Below, one piece after another: positions 25,569 through 33,767 of a stretch of DNA of 64,000 nt (position 1 is its first letter; each line of letters begins with the position of its first letter). The translations under genes and the position numbers were made by a program. This DNA is from CAMDBL01 sp964498125 (lineage in GTDB: Bacteria; Pseudomonadota; Alphaproteobacteria; Rhizobiales; Hyphomicrobiaceae). The notes under the pieces were generated by a model. That model did no database searches and had not been told where the DNA came from. It saw only the letters and a list, made by a program, of their open reading frames with translations. The stretch covers positions 27,608-91,607 of the forward strand of contig CAZCGE010000044.1 in the NCBI GenBank assembly GCA_964498125.1, given 5' to 3'.

Positions 25569-26651
25569 ATGACTGCTCGCCTTGCCATCCGGCTCGCGGC
25601 CGGAGCCGTGCTGCTGCTCGCGCCCTTCAGCGTGTCGGCACAGAGTGTGCCCGCCGACATTCCGGAGATGACGCTGAAGATCGCCGACACTTTTCCGCCG
25701 GTCGGCTTCGTGCCCGAGCAGCAGAAGAAGTGGGCCGAGAACATCACCAAGAAGACCGGTGGCAAGGTCAAGTTCCAGTTCTTTTGGTCGGATTCGCTGT
25801 TCAAGCAGGCCGACGGCGCCACCAACCTGGCGGCCGGCGTCGCCGACTTCGCCCGCGTCGCCTCGACCTATGATCCGGCCAAGACCCAGCTGTGGATGAC
25901 GCTGGATATGCCGATGAACGCCAAGGACTATTGGTGCGGCATGAGCTCGTCGGTGAAAGTCGAGCAGGAGGAGCCGAACCTCGTCAAGACGTTCGAGACG
26001 CTCGGCTTCCTGCCGGTGGTCGGTTACGCCAGCGGCCACTTCCACTTCCTCGGCAACAAGCCGGTCGAGAAGCTGGCCGACCTGAAGGGCAAGCGCCTGC
26101 GCAGCTACGGCGGCGCCAGGGTCGGCATGTACGAGGTGCTGGGCCTGTCGGCGATCTTCATGCCCTACTCGCAGATCTACGAGGCGGTCGAGCGCGGCGT
26201 CGTCGACGGCGCCGAGGCGACCATCCTGCTGACCGAGTCGTTCAAGCACTACGAGGTCGCCAAGTTCATGACGCTCGGCAATACCGGCTTCGTGCTGGCA
26301 TCGCCACAGTCGATCAGCTTCAAGCGCTGGAGCACATTCCCCGAGAGCCTGAAAAAGATCTTCCGCGAGGCGGGCACAGAGCATGACATGGAATACTCCC
26401 GCCTGATGATGGAGCAGGAAGGCGTCAAGCTGGCCGAGTTCCAGGAGAAGCGCGGGATGAAGGTCATCAAGCTCTCGGCCGCGGATCAGGCGGCCCTCGA
26501 AAAGGCCGGCAAGGACGCGCAGGAGACCTGGCTCGTGCAGATGGACAAGAAGAATGTGCCGGCGCGTGCGACCTGGGGCAAGTTCCAGGAGCTGAACGCG
26601 GCCTGCGAGAAGAAGGTGGCCGCGGAAGGCTATCCCTGGGCGAAGAAGTGA
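25569..26651 (+). CDS. dctP: TRAP transporter substrate-binding protein DctP (second)
   Basis: A 360-residue TRAP receptor with a Sec signal peptide (residues 1-25, ending SVSAQS). KIADTFPPVGFVPEQQKKWA begins the mature fold. DLKGKRLRSYGGARVGMYEV near 175 and RGVVDGAEATILLTESFK near 215 are typical DctP stretches. It shows little resemblance to the DctP encoded just upstream, so the two probably bind different ligands. ATG 25569 is preceded by GGGAGGA. dctQ starts 14 bases after its stop, so this receptor is the likely partner of DctQM. Confidence 0.92.
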   Translation: MTARLAIRLAAGAVLLLAPFSVSAQSVPADIPEMTLKIADTFPPVGFVPEQQKKWAENITKKTGGKVKFQFFWSDSLFKQADGATNLAAGVADFARVASTYDPAKTQLWMTLDMPMNAKDYWCGMSSSVKVEQEEPNLVKTFETLGFLPVVGYASGHFHFLGNKPVEKLADLKGKRLRSYGGARVGMYEVLGLSAIFMPYSQIYEAVERGVVDGAEATILLTESFKHYEVAKFMTLGNTGFVLASPQSISFKRWSTFPESLKKIFREAGTEHDMEYSRLMMEQEGVKLAEFQEKRGMKVIKLSAADQAALEKAGKDAQETWLVQMDKKNVPARATWGKFQELNAACEKKVAAEGYPWAKK

Positions 26652-26665
26652 GGGGGTAACCGGTC

Positions 26666-27187
26666 TTGACCCGATCCAACAAGGCACTGGAAGCGTTGGC
26701 CACGTGGCTGGCGCTCGCCGGTGGCTTCATCGTCGTCATCCTGATGGTGATGGAGACGCTCGATGCGCTGGGACGCAAGACGTTTGGCGCGCTGCCAGGG
26801 GCGCTCGAGTTCAGCGAGGCGCTGATGGTGCCGGCGGTTTTCCTGCCGCTGATGTTCGTGCAAATGAAGCGCGAGCACGTCTACGTCGGCGTCGTGACCC
26901 TGGGATTGCCCAGTCGCGTTCAGTGCTTCCTGGATGGTCAGGCGGCGGTCATCGGCATTCTCATCTTCGGCTTCCTGACCTGGCTCGCCTGCATCAAGGC
27001 GCTCGACGCAACCATGATCGGGGAATACCGCGTCGCCATCATCTCGGTGCCGATCTGGCCGTTCCGCTGGTTCATCGTGCTCGGTACGGGGCTGATGGTT
27101 CTGCAACTCGTGCTGACGGCGATCCACGAGTTTAAGCGCGCCTTCGGCGAGGCGGAGCCGAGGATGGAGGAAGCGGAGCTACGCTAG
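26666..27187 (+). CDS. dctQ: TRAP transporter small permease DctQ
   Basis: A 173-residue membrane protein with four hydrophobic segments (about residues 12-30, 50-66, 90-108 and 130-150), the standard layout of the small TRAP permease that links the receptor to DctM. Conserved FSEALMVPAVFLPL near residue 49 is visible. The start is a TTG at 26666 preceded by AGGGGGT; no ATG fits. The TAG stop lies inside the left end of a repeat element, which separates it from dctM. Confidence 0.9.
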   Translation: MTRSNKALEALATWLALAGGFIVVILMVMETLDALGRKTFGALPGALEFSEALMVPAVFLPLMFVQMKREHVYVGVVTLGLPSRVQCFLDGQAAVIGILIFGFLTWLACIKALDATMIGEYRVAIISVPIWPFRWFIVLGTGLMVLQLVLTAIHEFKRAFGEAEPRMEEAELR

Positions 27188-27401
27188 AGCGGATTCCACT
27201 TCGATTGGGGCACTATTTCCCCTCCCCGTCTTGCCGAAGGCAAGCCTTCGGCTTGACGCGGGGAGGGGTTAGGGGTGGGGGTGGCCTAGGGCCAACCCCA
27301 GCGGTTCCACCCCCTTGTCGCGCCACAGGCGCGCTTCCAGCGCGACCAAGTGGGAGGGGAGAAGTCCGTCGCTGATTCAGGTCAGCCGGAAATTGCTCTA
27401 G
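27184..27401. repeat. CTAGAGC...GCTCTAG repeat (type E) carrying a nested CCCCTCCC element
   Basis: The outer ends CTAGAGCGGATTCC (27184-27197) and GGAAATTGCTCTAG (27388-27401) resemble the compact type E unit at 46765-46807. Inside lies a separate palindromic segment running from TTTCCCCTCCCC (about 27211) to GGGAGGGGAGAA (about 27362), with hairpins such as CTTGCCGAAGGC/GCCTTCGGC and GTCGCGC/GCGCGAC. The outer left end overlaps the dctQ stop codon. It splits dctQ from dctM by 263 bases. Confidence 0.75.
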
Positions 27402-27450
27402 CTCGCCAGCCGCGGCAACGCACGGAAATCGAAAGGCGAGTTGATCACAC

Positions 27451-28767
27451 ATGGAAAGCTATCATCTTGGCATCGCCGGGTTCGGAGTTCTGCTGGCGCT
27501 GATCGCGATCCGGTTGCCGATCGCCTTCGCCTTGGCGCTGGTCGGCCTCGGCGGCATGTTCGTGCTGGTCGGGCAGGATGCCAGCTTCGCCATGCTGTCG
27601 ACCACGCTTTATTCCTCGATCGCCAACAATACGCTGACGGCGGTGCCGCTGTTCCTGCTGATGGGCTACTTCGCCTACCACGCCGGCCTGACGCGCGCGG
27701 CGTTCAGCACGGCCCGCATCTGGCTCGCTGGCCTGCCGGGCGGCCTCGCCATGGCCAGCGTCGCCGGCTGCGCGCTGTTCGGCGCCTGCGCCGGCTCGGG
27801 CGTCGCCGCCGCCGGCGCCATGGGCCGCGTCGCCATTCCCGAGATGCTGCGCTACGGCTATGACCGCAAGCTCGCCTGCGGCTCGATCGCGGCGGCTGCA
27901 ACGCTGGCCGTGCTGATCCCGCCCAGCATCGTCATGGTCGTCTACGCCATCCTGGTCGAGGCCTCGATCGGCCGCCTGCTGATGGCCGGCTACATCCCCG
28001 GTATCCTGTCGGCCATCATCCTGATGGCCATGATCTATGTCCGCTGCACAATCAATCCGGCGTTGGCGCCGGAAGTGCCGATGAAGATCACCTGGGGCGA
28101 TCGTTTCAGCTCGCTCAAGGACGTCTGGGGCATCACGATCCTGATCGGCCTCGTGCTCGGCGGTATCTTCACGGGCTTTGTGACCGCCACCGAGGCCGCC
28201 GCACTCGGCGCGATGGGCGCCTTGTTGTTGATGGCCGCCGCCGGTCAGCTCAACAAGACGACGTTCAAGGATGCGCTGCTGGAGACGGCGCGCACCACGG
28301 CAATGATCTTCCTGCTGCTGGTCGGCGCCTCGATCTTCACCGGCTTCATGGCGCTGAGCGGCCTGCCGCAGAAGCTGGCCGAATGGATCGTCGGCGCCAA
28401 TCTTTCGGTCGGCATGGTGCTGCTGATCGTCTGCGTCGTCTACATCTTCCTCGGCTGCTTCCTCGACTCGATCTCGATGATGCTGCTGACCATCCCGGTG
28501 CTGCTGCCGGTGCTCAAGGACCTCGACGTCAACCTGATCTGGTTCGGCATCGTCGTCGTCAAGCTGGTCGAGATCGGCTGCATTACGCCGCCGTTCGGCA
28601 TCACGGTCTACGTCGTCAAGGGCGTGGTCGGCAACTCGATCCCGCTGGAGGAGGTGTTCAAGGGGATCTGGTGGTTCCTCGCCATGGAGATCTTCACGCT
28701 GATCATCCTGATCCTGTTCCCCGTCATCTCGCTGATCCTGCCGGATCTGATGCTGGGCAAGGGGTAG
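27451..28767 (+). CDS. dctM: TRAP transporter large permease DctM
   Basis: A 438-residue membrane protein with about 12 transmembrane helices, the ion-coupled transport subunit of the TRAP system. Family stretches include AVPLFLLMGYFAYHAGLTR near residue 68, GCALFGACAGSGVAAAGAMG near 107, AAATLAVLIPPSIVMVVYA near 148 and LVEIGCITPPFGITVYVVKG near 371. It completes the locus dctP-dctP-dctQ-dctM. The ribosome site (AAAGGCGAG) is 11 or more bases from the ATG. Confidence 0.94.
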   Translation: MESYHLGIAGFGVLLALIAIRLPIAFALALVGLGGMFVLVGQDASFAMLSTTLYSSIANNTLTAVPLFLLMGYFAYHAGLTRAAFSTARIWLAGLPGGLAMASVAGCALFGACAGSGVAAAGAMGRVAIPEMLRYGYDRKLACGSIAAAATLAVLIPPSIVMVVYAILVEASIGRLLMAGYIPGILSAIILMAMIYVRCTINPALAPEVPMKITWGDRFSSLKDVWGITILIGLVLGGIFTGFVTATEAAALGAMGALLLMAAAGQLNKTTFKDALLETARTTAMIFLLLVGASIFTGFMALSGLPQKLAEWIVGANLSVGMVLLIVCVVYIFLGCFLDSISMMLLTIPVLLPVLKDLDVNLIWFGIVVVKLVEIGCITPPFGITVYVVKGVVGNSIPLEEVFKGIWWFLAMEIFTLIILILFPVISLILPDLMLGKG

Positions 28768-28774
28768 GGGGACA

Positions 28775-28846
28775 GGTGTCTGACGCTCCGCGTCTGACAC
28801 CTTGGCGAGTCCGGTCCCACGGGTGTCTGACCAGAGGTCAGACACC
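28775..28846. repeat. Pair of GGTGTCTGACC hairpins (type B)
   Basis: Hairpin 1 is GGTGTCTGACGC/GCGTCTGACACC (28776-28801, one mismatch). Hairpin 2 is GGTGTCTGACC-AGA-GGTCAGACACC (28822-28846, perfect 11-base arms). They sit 20 bases apart between the convergent dctM and Sel1 genes and could act as a two-way terminator. A second pair is at 33768-33887. Confidence 0.85.
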
Positions 28847-28855
28847 GCCACATCG

Positions 28856-29125
28856 TCAGTTTACCGCCAGCCACTCGCGCGCCATGCGCTGGGCGCGGGC
28901 AACGTCGGCTTTCGACAGCTCATGCGCGAGTTCCTGGCGGTAGCTTCTAGCCGCGGCATTGCCGCGCAGTGCCGCCAGATTGAACCACTTGTGCGCCATC
29001 ACGAGATCGACATCGACATCGCGGCCCGTGCTGTAGTTCAGGCCCAGCTCGAACAGTGCGTCGGGGGCCCCGCCCTGGGCGGAGTATTCGACGTTGTCCC
29101 TCGGGGATAATTCCTGTCGTGCCAT
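28856..29125 (-). CDS. Small Sel1-like repeat protein
   Basis: An 89-residue protein consisting mainly of one Sel1-type (TPR-like) alpha-hairpin pair: ALFELGLNYSTGRDVDVDLV, then AHKWFNLAALRGNAAARSYR, then a third helix ending QRMAREWLAVN. No signal peptide or membrane segment is present. Such short proteins occur widely in alphaproteobacteria, and the fold suggests protein-protein contact. The function is unknown. It converges on dctM across a repeat pair. Confidence 0.78.
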   Translation of the reverse strand: MARQELSPRDNVEYSAQGGAPDALFELGLNYSTGRDVDVDLVMAHKWFNLAALRGNAAARSYRQELAHELSKADVARAQRMAREWLAVN

Positions 29126-29519
29126 CTTCCAACTCCAGATACGCTATTCAGTACTCTTGCCGGCGGATCAATGCGGCCGGCTGCCCATCACCTGGTTCGT
29201 TGCGTTTTTGCCAGGCGCGGGACCGAGAATGTCAGGAGCCGGATAATTATCGGGTTAACCTCGACGGATGATCACGGCAATCTCGGTGCAACCAAGATTA
29301 AGGAGGGGTTGGGCACCGTCTAATCCTGCCGCAGAATGGCTCGGGCTGGTGCGCGGCGCAGCAATGTGGCAACCCTTGCGATCATTGTTTGCTAACCATG
29401 ATCGCAGATCGCGTAATAGGCCGCTGTCTTGCCTCTGCCGACAGGTGGTGGGTGCGGGCCTGGTGTTAACGTGGCGGCGGCCGGCGTTTTGGCAGGTCGC
29501 AAGAGTGCAGGGTAGAGCC
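29126..29519. other. Divergent gene-free region between the Sel1 and reductase genes
   Basis: No gene is supported here. The region should hold the promoters of both flanking genes. I see no strong paired promoter boxes, hairpin terminator or copy of the window's repeat families. Confidence 0.45.
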
Positions 29520-30515
29520 ATGAAAATGATCCGTTTCGACCAATTCGGCGTGGCTGCCGACGTGGTCAGGTGTGTCGACGGGCCGGAGCTCGCCGAGCCG
29601 GGCGCCGGCGAGATCGTGATCCGCATGCTGCGCATGCCGATCAATCCCTCCGACCTGCTGCAGACCTCGGGGCGCTATGGCGCCAGTCCGCCGCCGTTGC
29701 CGCTGTACATGGGCCGGGAGGGCATAGGCCGGGTGGAAAGGCTGGGACCTGGCGTCACGACCCGCAAACTCGGCGATCTGGTGATTCCGCTGGTGGCGCC
29801 GACTTGGCGGACGCAGGTGCTGGCCAAGGCCGAGGCGGTGATCCCCTTGCCGCGGACCGTGGACATCACACAGGCGGCGATGCTGAAGGCCAATCCAGCC
29901 ACCGCCGCCTTGATGCTGCGCGACATCGTGCCCCTGCAAGCCGGCGACTGGGTGGTGCAGAACGCCGGCAACTCGGCGGTCGGGGTCACCCTCGCCAAGC
30001 TCGCCGCGCGCCAGGGCATCAACATCTTGAACATCGTGCGGCGCATGGATGCGGGGGCGCCGCTGCAGGGGGTCGCTGGCGCGCACGTGATCGCCCACGA
30101 GGGGGCCCCATCGGCGAAGCTGGCGGCGGACATACAGGCCGCCACGGGCGGGGCGCCGGTTAAACTCGGCATCGATGCCATCGGTGGAGCGGCGACCGAG
30201 GCGCTCGCCGAAACCGTGGCCGAAGGCGCCACCATCGCCAGCTACGGGCTGCTCAGCGGCAGACCCTGCCAGATCGACCCCAAGCACCTGATCTTCCGGC
30301 GCATCACCTTGCGCGGCTTCTGGGTGTCGAAATGGCTCGAGTTGTCGCCGCCGGAGACCATCCAGGCGCTCTATGCCGAGCTGGCGCAATTGTTGACGGA
30401 TGGAATTTTGAAGGTCGACATCGCCGGCATCTATCCCTTCGATCGTGTCGGCGAGGCCATGGCGCATGCGGCGCGCGAGGCCCGCGGGGGTAAGGTGCTG
30501 TTGAGCGCGGAGTAG
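29520..30515 (+). CDS. Zinc-independent medium-chain reductase, 2-enoyl thioester/quinone reductase type
   Basis: A 331-residue medium-chain dehydrogenase/reductase. PINPSDLLQTSGRYG near residue 40, PLYMGREGIGRVERLG near 62, the NADPH-binding region WVVQNAGNSAVG near 143 and LRGFWVSKWL near 265 resemble mitochondrial-type trans-2-enoyl-ACP/CoA reductases and related quinone reductases. The zinc ligands of alcohol dehydrogenases are absent. The start is ATG 29520; ATG 29526 is possible. The gene stands alone and converges on an antitoxin gene across a repeat. The precise substrate is open. Confidence 0.85.
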   Translation: MKMIRFDQFGVAADVVRCVDGPELAEPGAGEIVIRMLRMPINPSDLLQTSGRYGASPPPLPLYMGREGIGRVERLGPGVTTRKLGDLVIPLVAPTWRTQVLAKAEAVIPLPRTVDITQAAMLKANPATAALMLRDIVPLQAGDWVVQNAGNSAVGVTLAKLAARQGINILNIVRRMDAGAPLQGVAGAHVIAHEGAPSAKLAADIQAATGGAPVKLGIDAIGGAATEALAETVAEGATIASYGLLSGRPCQIDPKHLIFRRITLRGFWVSKWLELSPPETIQALYAELAQLLTDGILKVDIAGIYPFDRVGEAMAHAAREARGGKVLLSAE

Positions 30516-30522
30516 GGGCATC

Positions 30523-30590
30523 GGGGTCAGACCCCGCACATCGACGGTTGCGCTTCTTGCTGAGCCGGTTGAGGTGCGGGGTCTGACCCC
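30523..30590. repeat. GGTCAGACC palindromic repeat (type A) between convergent genes
   Basis: Perfect 17-base arms GGGGTCAGACCCCGCAC (30523-30539) and GTGCGGGGTCTGACCCC (30574-30590) enclose 34 bases. Its last base is the first base of the antitoxin stop codon read on the minus strand (30590-30592). Position and strength suit a bidirectional terminator. Confidence 0.88.
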
Positions 30591-30946
30591 TACCGCAGCA
30601 CCTCGATGCCGCTGTGTTTGACGACGTGCAGCAGCTTCAATGCGGCGCCGGTTGGTCGCCGCGCGCCGCGCTCCCACTGGCTGACGGTGTTGGTCGCCAC
30701 GTTGAGGTATCCCGCCATCACCGACTGGCTGACGCCCGCCTTCTGGCGCACCTTGACGATCTCGGCCGGCGACAGCGCCGCCACCTTCGGCAGCGCGTCG
30801 CGGCCGAGCATGCGCAGTGTGGTCTTTTCCAGCTCGGCGTCGCTGACGGCGCCGATCTTGTGCAGGCCCTGCATCGCCTCGACGATCTCGGACCGCATCC
30901 GTGCCTTGCCCGTCAATGCGTCCTTTGCCCTAGTCTTCGTCGCCAT
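30590..30946 (-). CDS. HigA-like antitoxin, XRE/HTH family
   Basis: A 118-residue DNA-binding protein. The C-terminal half is an XRE-type helix-turn-helix (IVKVRQKAGVSQSVMAGYLN, then TNTVSQWERGARRPTG). The N-terminal half is helical and would contact the toxin. Its start overlaps the end of the upstream RelE-family toxin gene by 17 bases, and toxin-first order is typical of HigBA-like systems. It is expected to neutralise the toxin and repress the shared promoter at 31333-31361. Confidence 0.88.
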   Translation of the reverse strand: MATKTRAKDALTGKARMRSEIVEAMQGLHKIGAVSDAELEKTTLRMLGRDALPKVAALSPAEIVKVRQKAGVSQSVMAGYLNVATNTVSQWERGARRPTGAALKLLHVVKHSGIEVLR

Positions 30947-31310
30947 AGTCCACCTCCGTCATGATCTCCGCCTCGATCGCGACCTCTATTGCATCGTCAT
31001 CGAGCCCGAGGTACTCGCGGCCGACTTGCCGCCAATAGGCCAGCTCGTCGTCAACGAGGTTCGCCTGCTGGCTCTTGGCGAACCCGAAAAGGAACACTGC
31101 CCGCTCGCCGGTTTGGTAGGCAATCACTGTACGAAAGCCCCCGCTCTTGCCCTGTCCGGGCCGTGCGACCCGCTGCTTGATGAGGCCACCGCGCAGGTCG
31201 GCATCGATCAGGCCGTTTTCGGCATCACGAATCGCCTTGGCCAATGTCGTGTCCGCAATCCGCTCGCGGCGTTGGAAACGTGCGAATGCCTTGAGCTTGT
31301 AGACTTGCAA
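30930..31310 (-). CDS. RelE/ParE superfamily toxin (HigB-like)
   Basis: A 126-residue protein of the RelE-type toxin family that includes YdaT/COG4737-like members. LIKQRVARPGQGKSGGFRTV near residue 43 and AVFLFGFAKSQQANL near 71 are diagnostic. Related proteins cleave mRNA on the ribosome. The start is a TTG at 31310 directly after GGAGGGG, which gives the family N-terminus (MQVYKLKAFARF). It is the first gene of a toxin-antitoxin operon. Catalytic ability cannot be judged by eye. Confidence 0.87.
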   Translation of the reverse strand: MQVYKLKAFARFQRRERIADTTLAKAIRDAENGLIDADLRGGLIKQRVARPGQGKSGGFRTVIAYQTGERAVFLFGFAKSQQANLVDDELAYWRQVGREYLGLDDDAIEVAIEAEIMTEVDYGDED

Positions 31311-31332
31311 CAGCCCCTCCCAATGGCCTGAA

Positions 31333-31361
31333 AGTATACCTCAATGAGTGATATAACGCAA
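31333..31361 (-). promoter_or_regulatory. Promoter of the HigBA-like operon
   Basis: On the minus strand, TTGCGT (31356-31361) and TATACT (31333-31338) are 17 bases apart, a good sigma-70-type match about 25 bases before the toxin start. The spacer contains an imperfect dyad, TATCACTCA/TGAGGTATA, a plausible operator for the HTH antitoxin. Confidence 0.6.
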
Positions 31362-31512
31362 TTCCTCGTCGTAGCGTAGGCCGGCCTAAAGTACTCCAAC
31401 ACCGCGCCCCGCCTTGTTCCGCCGTGGATGGTCGTGCTAAGGCCGCAGCCAGCCGCCGGGAATCGTGTGATCGAGCGGATTCCCTGGCCCAATCTCGACA
31501 CGAGGCTTTCCC

Positions 31513-32808
31513 ATGTCCGCAACTCCCGCCGTCCCGCGCGGCTTCTTTTCAGCCTCCCTCGCCGAGGCCGATCCCGAGGTCGCGCGCGTGGTGGAGCAGG
31601 AGCTGGGGCGCCAGCAGCACGAGATTGAGCTGATCGCCTCGGAGAACATCGTCTCTCGCGCCGTGCTGGAAACCGCCGGCACCGTGCTGACCAACAAGTA
31701 TGCCGAGGGCTATCCGGGCAAGCGCTACTACGGCGGCTGCCAATACGTCGACATCGCCGAGGAGTTGGCCATCAAGCGGGCGAAGCAGCTGTTCGGCTGT
31801 GCCTTTGCCAACGTGCAGCCGTCCTCGGGCAGCCAGGCCAACCAGGCCGCCTTCATGGCGCTGATGCAACCCGGCGACACGTTCATGGGTCTCGACCTCA
31901 CCGCCGGTGGCCACCTGACGCACGGCTCGCCGGTCAACCAGTCGGGCAAGTGGTTCAAGGTCGTGTCCTACACGGTGCGCCGCGACACGCAGACGATCGA
32001 CATGGACGAGTTGGAGGCCAAGGCGGTCGCGGCGAAACCGAAGGTGATTGTCGCCGGCGGCTCGGCCTATGCCCGGTTCTGGGATTTTCCTCGCTTCCGC
32101 CAGATCTGCGACAAAGTCGGCGCGGTGCTGATGGTGGACATGGCCCACTTTGCCGGCCTCGTCGCCGGTGGTGCGCATCCTTCGCCCTTCCCGCATGCGC
32201 ACGTGGTGACGTCGACGACGCACAAGACGCTGCGCGGGCCGCGCGGCGGCCTGGTTTTGACCAACGACGAGGCCCTCGCCAAGAAGATCAATTCGGCCGT
32301 GTTTCCCGGCATGCAGGGCGGGCCGCTGATGCACATCATCGCCGCCAAGGCGGTGGCGTTCGGCGAGGCGCTGCGCCCGGAATTCAAGACCTACGCGAAA
32401 AACGTCGTCGCCAATGCCAAGGTGCTGGCCTCGACGCTGAAGGAGGCTGGATTCGACATCGTCACCGGCGGCACCGACAACCACCTGATGCTGGTCGACC
32501 TGCGCCCGAAGAAGCTGACCGGCACGGTGTCGGAGAAGGCGCTGGGCCGGGCCTTCATCACCTGCAACAAGAACGGCATTCCCTTTGATCCCGAGAAGCC
32601 GACGGTGACGTCGGGCGTGCGGCTGGGCACGCCAGCCGGCACCACGCGTGGCTTCGGCGAGGCGGAGTTCCGCCAGGTCGGCAGCATGATCGCCGAGGTA
32701 CTGAACGCCGTCTCACAATCGGGTGGCGGCGAAGCGCCGCTGGTCGAGGAGGCCGTGCGCCAGCGCGTGGTGGCGCTGACGGACAGGTTTCCGATTTACG
32801 CGGCATAA
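31513..32808 (+). CDS. glyA: Serine hydroxymethyltransferase
   Basis: A 431-residue PLP enzyme that interconverts serine and glycine with tetrahydrofolate, supplying one-carbon units. The PLP lysine is Lys238 in STTHKTLRGPRGG. The N-terminal IELIASENIVSRAVLE and NKYAEGYPGKRYYGGC match the family, as does its length. The start ATG 31513 follows GAGG. The order glyA, then nrdR, then ribD is conserved in alphaproteobacteria. Here a toxin-antitoxin pair and a repeat pair lie between glyA and nrdR. Confidence 0.97.
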   Translation: MSATPAVPRGFFSASLAEADPEVARVVEQELGRQQHEIELIASENIVSRAVLETAGTVLTNKYAEGYPGKRYYGGCQYVDIAEELAIKRAKQLFGCAFANVQPSSGSQANQAAFMALMQPGDTFMGLDLTAGGHLTHGSPVNQSGKWFKVVSYTVRRDTQTIDMDELEAKAVAAKPKVIVAGGSAYARFWDFPRFRQICDKVGAVLMVDMAHFAGLVAGGAHPSPFPHAHVVTSTTHKTLRGPRGGLVLTNDEALAKKINSAVFPGMQGGPLMHIIAAKAVAFGEALRPEFKTYAKNVVANAKVLASTLKEAGFDIVTGGTDNHLMLVDLRPKKLTGTVSEKALGRAFITCNKNGIPFDPEKPTVTSGVRLGTPAGTTRGFGEAEFRQVGSMIAEVLNAVSQSGGGEAPLVEEAVRQRVVALTDRFPIYAA

Positions 32809-32809
32809 G

Positions 32810-32856
32810 TTGGCCGGATCGGCACTTCTTGCTATATACTGGTCAAGCTGACTAGT
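32810..32856 (+). promoter_or_regulatory. Promoter and operator of the Phd/PIN operon
   Basis: TTGGCC (32810-32815) and TATACT (32835-32840, spacing 19) form a promoter right after the glyA stop. An inverted repeat ACTGGTCA...TGACTAGT (32838-32856, one mismatch) overlaps the -10 box, the usual site for autorepression by an antitoxin. Inferred from sequence. Confidence 0.55.
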
Positions 32857-32874
32857 TTTATGGAGGCCCGGACC

Positions 32875-33171
32875 ATGCCAACCACGATAGCCAACAAACG
32901 CCGCCGGGAGCCGGGCTCCAGCAATTGGCGGCTGCAGGATGCCAAGGCACGGTTCAGCGAGCTCGTTCGGCGGGCCCAGGAGGCCGGACCGCAACGGGTC
33001 ACCGTGCACGGCAAGGATGCCGTCGTCGTGGTTGCTGCCGACGAGTGGGATCGCATCAAGAAGCCTGTTTCGGGACGCGACCTCGTCGAGGCCCTTGCCA
33101 TATCGCCGCTCAGTGACGTGCCCATCGAGCGGCTTTCGGTGAAATCGCGGGTACGGGACGTCGACCTGTGA
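32875..33171 (+). CDS. Phd/YefM family antitoxin
   Basis: A 98-residue antitoxin. The Phd/YefM core is clear: WRLQDAKARFSELVRRAQEA, then GPQRVTVHGKDAVVVVAADE, followed by a toxin-binding tail ending SRVRDVDL. ATG 32875 is preferred to ATG 32860 because GGAGG (32862-32866) lies eight bases before it. Its stop overlaps the GTG start of the PIN gene (GTGA). It should bind DNA at the upstream inverted repeat and block the PIN toxin. Confidence 0.92.
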   Translation: MPTTIANKRRREPGSSNWRLQDAKARFSELVRRAQEAGPQRVTVHGKDAVVVVAADEWDRIKKPVSGRDLVEALAISPLSDVPIERLSVKSRVRDVDL

Positions 33172-33680
33172 GGGGCTGGCTGATCGACACCAACGTCGTC
33201 TCGGAGCTGCGCCGGCCGCGACCCAATTCGAAGGTCAGAGCCTTCGTGGCCGCCCAGCCGGGCGCCCTGCTGTTCACCAGCGATGTCACATTTGCCGAAG
33301 TCCGCTTCGGCATCGAACAGACTCCAGATGCGGCCAAGCGCGCCGATCTCGCGCGATGGCTCGACCAGACCTTGCGTCCGCTGTTCGAGAACCGCGTTCT
33401 TGGCGTCACCGAGGACGTGCTGCTGCGCTGGCGGCTGATGCTGGAGACGGGCCGACGCCGGGGGCACACATTCTCCGAGCCGGACCTGCTGATTGCCGCG
33501 CTGGCAGCCCTCGCAGACCTCATCGTGGTCAGCCGCGACACCAGCGAGTTCGTCGCCGCCGGTGTTCCGGTATTCGATCCATGGACGTGGTCACTGCATG
33601 TTGGAGCGCGCGTGCTCGACGTTCCAGACGCCGACCGCGCCGACGCATTGGCGCGTGCGCGTGCGTTGCATGCAGGATAA
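33168..33680 (+). CDS. vapC: PIN domain toxin (VapC family)
   Basis: A 170-residue PIN-domain ribonuclease paired with the Phd-type antitoxin. The acidic residues expected for Mg2+ are present: Asp7 in WLIDTNVVSEL, Glu in FAEVRFGIE near 42, Asp in FSEPDLLIAALA near 107, and Asp in IVVSRDTSEF near 125. The start is GTG 33168. About 30 extra residues follow the PIN fold (from VGARVLDVPD). Toxins of this class cleave tRNA or rRNA. Confidence 0.92.
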   Translation: MRGWLIDTNVVSELRRPRPNSKVRAFVAAQPGALLFTSDVTFAEVRFGIEQTPDAAKRADLARWLDQTLRPLFENRVLGVTEDVLLRWRLMLETGRRRGHTFSEPDLLIAALAALADLIVVSRDTSEFVAAGVPVFDPWTWSLHVGARVLDVPDADRADALARARALHAG

Positions 33681-33767
33681 TGAGCTGGGCCGCGCCGCTG
33701 GTCGGGGAGGCGGCATGCAGCCGGGTAGTGGCGTTGACCGGGAGGATTGCGATTTATGGGTGAGTGA

